Below, piece after piece: positions 4,877 to 5,509 of a DNA stretch of 5,509 nt; positions within the stretch are counted from its first letter, which is position 1; the number at the start of each line of letters is the position of its first letter. The stretch covers positions 1 to 5,509 of the forward strand of contig DITY01000156.1 of assembly GCA_002422955.1 (NCBI GenBank), written 5' to 3'. Origin of the DNA: Planctomycetaceae bacterium UBA6172. Lineage in GTDB: Bacteria > Planctomycetota > Planctomycetia > Pirellulales > Pirellulaceae. A program made the translations under genes and the position numbers. Under the pieces are notes generated by a model that saw only the letters and a list, made by a program, of their open reading frames with translations, had not been told where the DNA came from and did not search any database.

Positions 4877-5509
4877 TCACATTTTTTGATCCAGTCCTTT
4901 GCCGGTTTCGATGTGTTCGAAGTTCGGCAAAAAGCCCTTCAACGCGGCGACGATCTCCGCCTTGCTGACCCGATCTTGGCTGAAGATGGCTTCCAGAGAT
5001 TGGAGGATCTGATCGACCTGGGCGAGGCTGCGGCGGCCGGCCTGCTTGACGACCCCGAGGTGGGCGAATCGCTGAAGGTCGAGGGTTTCTTCGGGAGTGT
5101 AAAACTCCTCGAACGCCTTTTCGCCGCTGGTATCCGATTCGAAGAAGTGGACGGGCCAGCGGATGGGGCCAGCGGGTCGCCACGCGGCACGCAGTCGCAT
5201 CATCTTCTCGCGGGCCTCGGCCTCGCTGTGGCATTCGTCGGCCTCCATCCCCAAGGCCCGCAACAATTCGCGGGCCACGCGGTCGAAGGGGATCATGTCG
5301 CGATCCTCGTCGAGTTTGGGGAAGACGATATCGCCGCTCTCGGCAAGCACCGAAGCGAGCAAACAGAGTTCGCCGGACTCGGAGGGCGAGACGAAAAAGC
5401 GGCGAATGCCGAGCGGGCAGGACCAGGGCTGGCGTTTGGACAGCCGCTCCAGAAAACCTTGCGGCAGGCTGCCGTTGGAGAATGCGACGTTGGCGAAGCG
5501 TGCCGTCGT
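4877..5509 (-). CDS. SDR nucleotide-sugar 4,6-dehydratase (polysaccharide biosynthesis, PseB/FlaA1/LegB-like), C-terminal part
   Basis: The reading frame is open from the window edge to a TGA at 4879-4877, giving 210 visible residues; the N-terminus with the NAD(P)-binding Rossmann motif and the catalytic Tyr-x-x-x-Lys lies outside. Near visible residues 4-14 is R-F-A-N-V-A-F-S-N-G-S, matching the R-Y-G-N-V-x-x-S-x-G-S block of the Polysacc_synt_2 family. At 36-48 is RRFFVSPSESGEL, the equivalent of the family's TRF(W/F) block. At 118-137 is a W-P-V-H-F-F-E-S-D-T-S-G-E-K-type segment followed by E-E-F, which resembles the C-terminal region of dehydratases in legionaminic/pseudaminic acid and related glycan pathways. 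Such enzymes convert a nucleotide-linked GlcNAc to a 4-keto-6-deoxy sugar in the cytoplasm for surface glycans. Nucleotide specificity (UDP or GDP) cannot be told from this part. A general NAD-dependent epimerase is the main alternative. Confidence 0.75.
   Translation of the reverse strand, partial: TTARFANVAFSNGSLPQGFLERLSKRQPWSCPLGIRRFFVSPSESGELCLLASVLAESGDIVFPKLDEDRDMIPFDRVARELLRALGMEADECHSEAEAREKMMRLRAAWRPAGPIRWPVHFFESDTSGEKAFEEFYTPEETLDLQRFAHLGVVKQAGRRSLAQVDQILQSLEAIFSQDRVSKAEIVAALKGFLPNFEHIETGKGLDQKM

Overview
The window is GC-rich and reads as planctomycete chromosome, most likely from the Pirellulales. Three things suggest this: an HU-like protein beginning MTKKDIV with a basic tail, a secreted ThuA-domain protein of the type abundant in planctomycetes, and a tiny lipoprotein ending in the S-H-x-T-P-x-R-T-H-G-G pattern I associate with that phylum. 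The assignment rests on protein style, not on a marker gene. Every well-supported gene lies on the minus strand, so transcription runs from high to low coordinates.

Layout in transcription order. (1) 5509-4877: the C-terminal part of an SDR nucleotide-sugar 4,6-dehydratase (PseB/FlaA1/LegB-like), with its start outside the window. (2) 4876-4695: an intergenic stretch holding a degenerate tandem repeat. (3) 4694-1806: a tight cluster of four genes: secreted ThuA-domain protein, MoaD, MoaE and a group II-like cysteine desulfurase. Junctions are 3 nt, 10 nt and a 4-nt ATGA overlap. (4) 1696-1280: a YkgJ-type cysteine-cluster protein, 109 nt downstream of the desulfurase. (5) 1279-1088: a hairpin, then a near-consensus sigma70-type promoter. 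(6) 1087-686: HU family DNA-binding protein. (7) 600-382: small lipoprotein. (8) 381-1: no firm gene. This stretch holds a run of GC-rich inverted repeats and long open frames on both strands that look like a dispersed element or the edge of another gene.

How the genes may work together: MoaD and MoaE are the two subunits of molybdopterin synthase. MoaD must receive sulfur as a C-terminal thiocarboxylate, and the ultimate donor is a cysteine desulfurase. A desulfurase translationally coupled to moaE suggests a dedicated sulfur supply for molybdenum cofactor synthesis. The YkgJ protein downstream is a metal-cluster candidate that could belong to the same sulfur/metal theme. ThuA shares the operon spacing but is predicted to be exported, so its link is unexplained. 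HU and the lipoprotein form a separate transcription unit behind their own promoter.
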